5,867 nucleotides of DNA from JBBRLA01 sp038231615 (GTDB lineage Bacteria > Myxococcota_A > Polyangia > Palsa-1104 > JAEUJZ01), in NCBI GenBank assembly GCA_038231615.1, contig JBBRLA010000561.1, forward strand, positions 1-5,867, read 5' to 3'. The notes under the pieces were generated by a model, which made no database searches, was not told where the DNA came from, and saw nothing but the letters and a program-made list of their open reading frames with translations. Below, piece after piece: positions 5,785 through 5,867 of the stretch. How positions within the stretch are numbered: position 1 is the first letter of the stretch; every line of letters starts with the position of its first letter. Made by a program: the position numbers and the translations under genes.

Positions 5785-5867
5785 TGTTTTCTGCCGCTCG
5801 CCTACCCTGGTGGGAAGCTGATTTCAGGCCCGGGACCGGCTATAGTCTCGGCGTGCCTGCCGTGGCC
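5785..5867. other. Non-coding edge region upstream of the TPR/PEGA-like gene
   Basis: I see no gene here. A short hairpin can form at 5801-5814 (CCTAC/GTGGG arms, one T-G wobble, loop CCTG). TATAGT on the plus strand (5841-5846) could be a -10 for a divergent gene beyond the right edge, but only a three-of-six -35 (CTGATT, 5818-5823) is at the right spacing. The upstream neighbour is outside the window. Confidence 0.3.

Overview
The window comes from a GC-rich bacterium. All five genes I can support lie on the minus strand, so transcription runs from the right end towards the left. The protein types (a TPR protein with a PEGA-like domain and a C-terminal membrane anchor, a small lipoprotein with a C-terminal 'DMALPPDL' linker, and a bifunctional PBP1A) look like an envelope of Myxococcota or a related deltaproteobacterial lineage. 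That placement is inference from protein style; there is no rRNA or marker gene to confirm it.

Right part, about 5784 down to 1882: a compact three-gene unit. A possible extended -10 element (5776-5784) precedes a secreted TPR/PEGA-like protein (4881-5753). Its stop codon overlaps the start of a small lipoprotein gene (4393-4884) by four bases (ATGA). After a 12-base gap comes a full-length class A penicillin-binding protein of the PBP1A type (1882-4380), with intact glycosyltransferase and transpeptidase motifs. The unit ends in two GC-rich hairpins without U-tracts. The layout invites the idea that the TPR/PEGA-like protein and the lipoprotein serve the PBP, much as the Lpo lipoproteins activate PBP1A/1B in gammaproteobacteria. 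Nothing beyond gene order and protein type supports this.

Middle, 1582-1881: a 300-base gene-free stretch with the hairpins, several TGAC/GTCA half-sites arranged as palindromes, and a possible -10 (TATTTT) next to a perfect 10-base palindrome just upstream of the next gene.

Left part, 1581 down to 1: two genes I do not recognise. The first (652-1581, 309 aa) is a soluble-looking protein with a helical segment and a Pro/Ala-rich basic tail. The second (about 614 down to beyond position 1, truncated by the window) looks exported, but its hydrophobic leader lies upstream of its only nearby ATG, beside a run of eight T, so its start is uncertain. The pair is probably co-transcribed. The possible novelty in this window lies in these two genes and in the TPR/PEGA-lipoprotein-PBP1A arrangement. 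I see no mobile element, CRISPR array, tRNA or rRNA.
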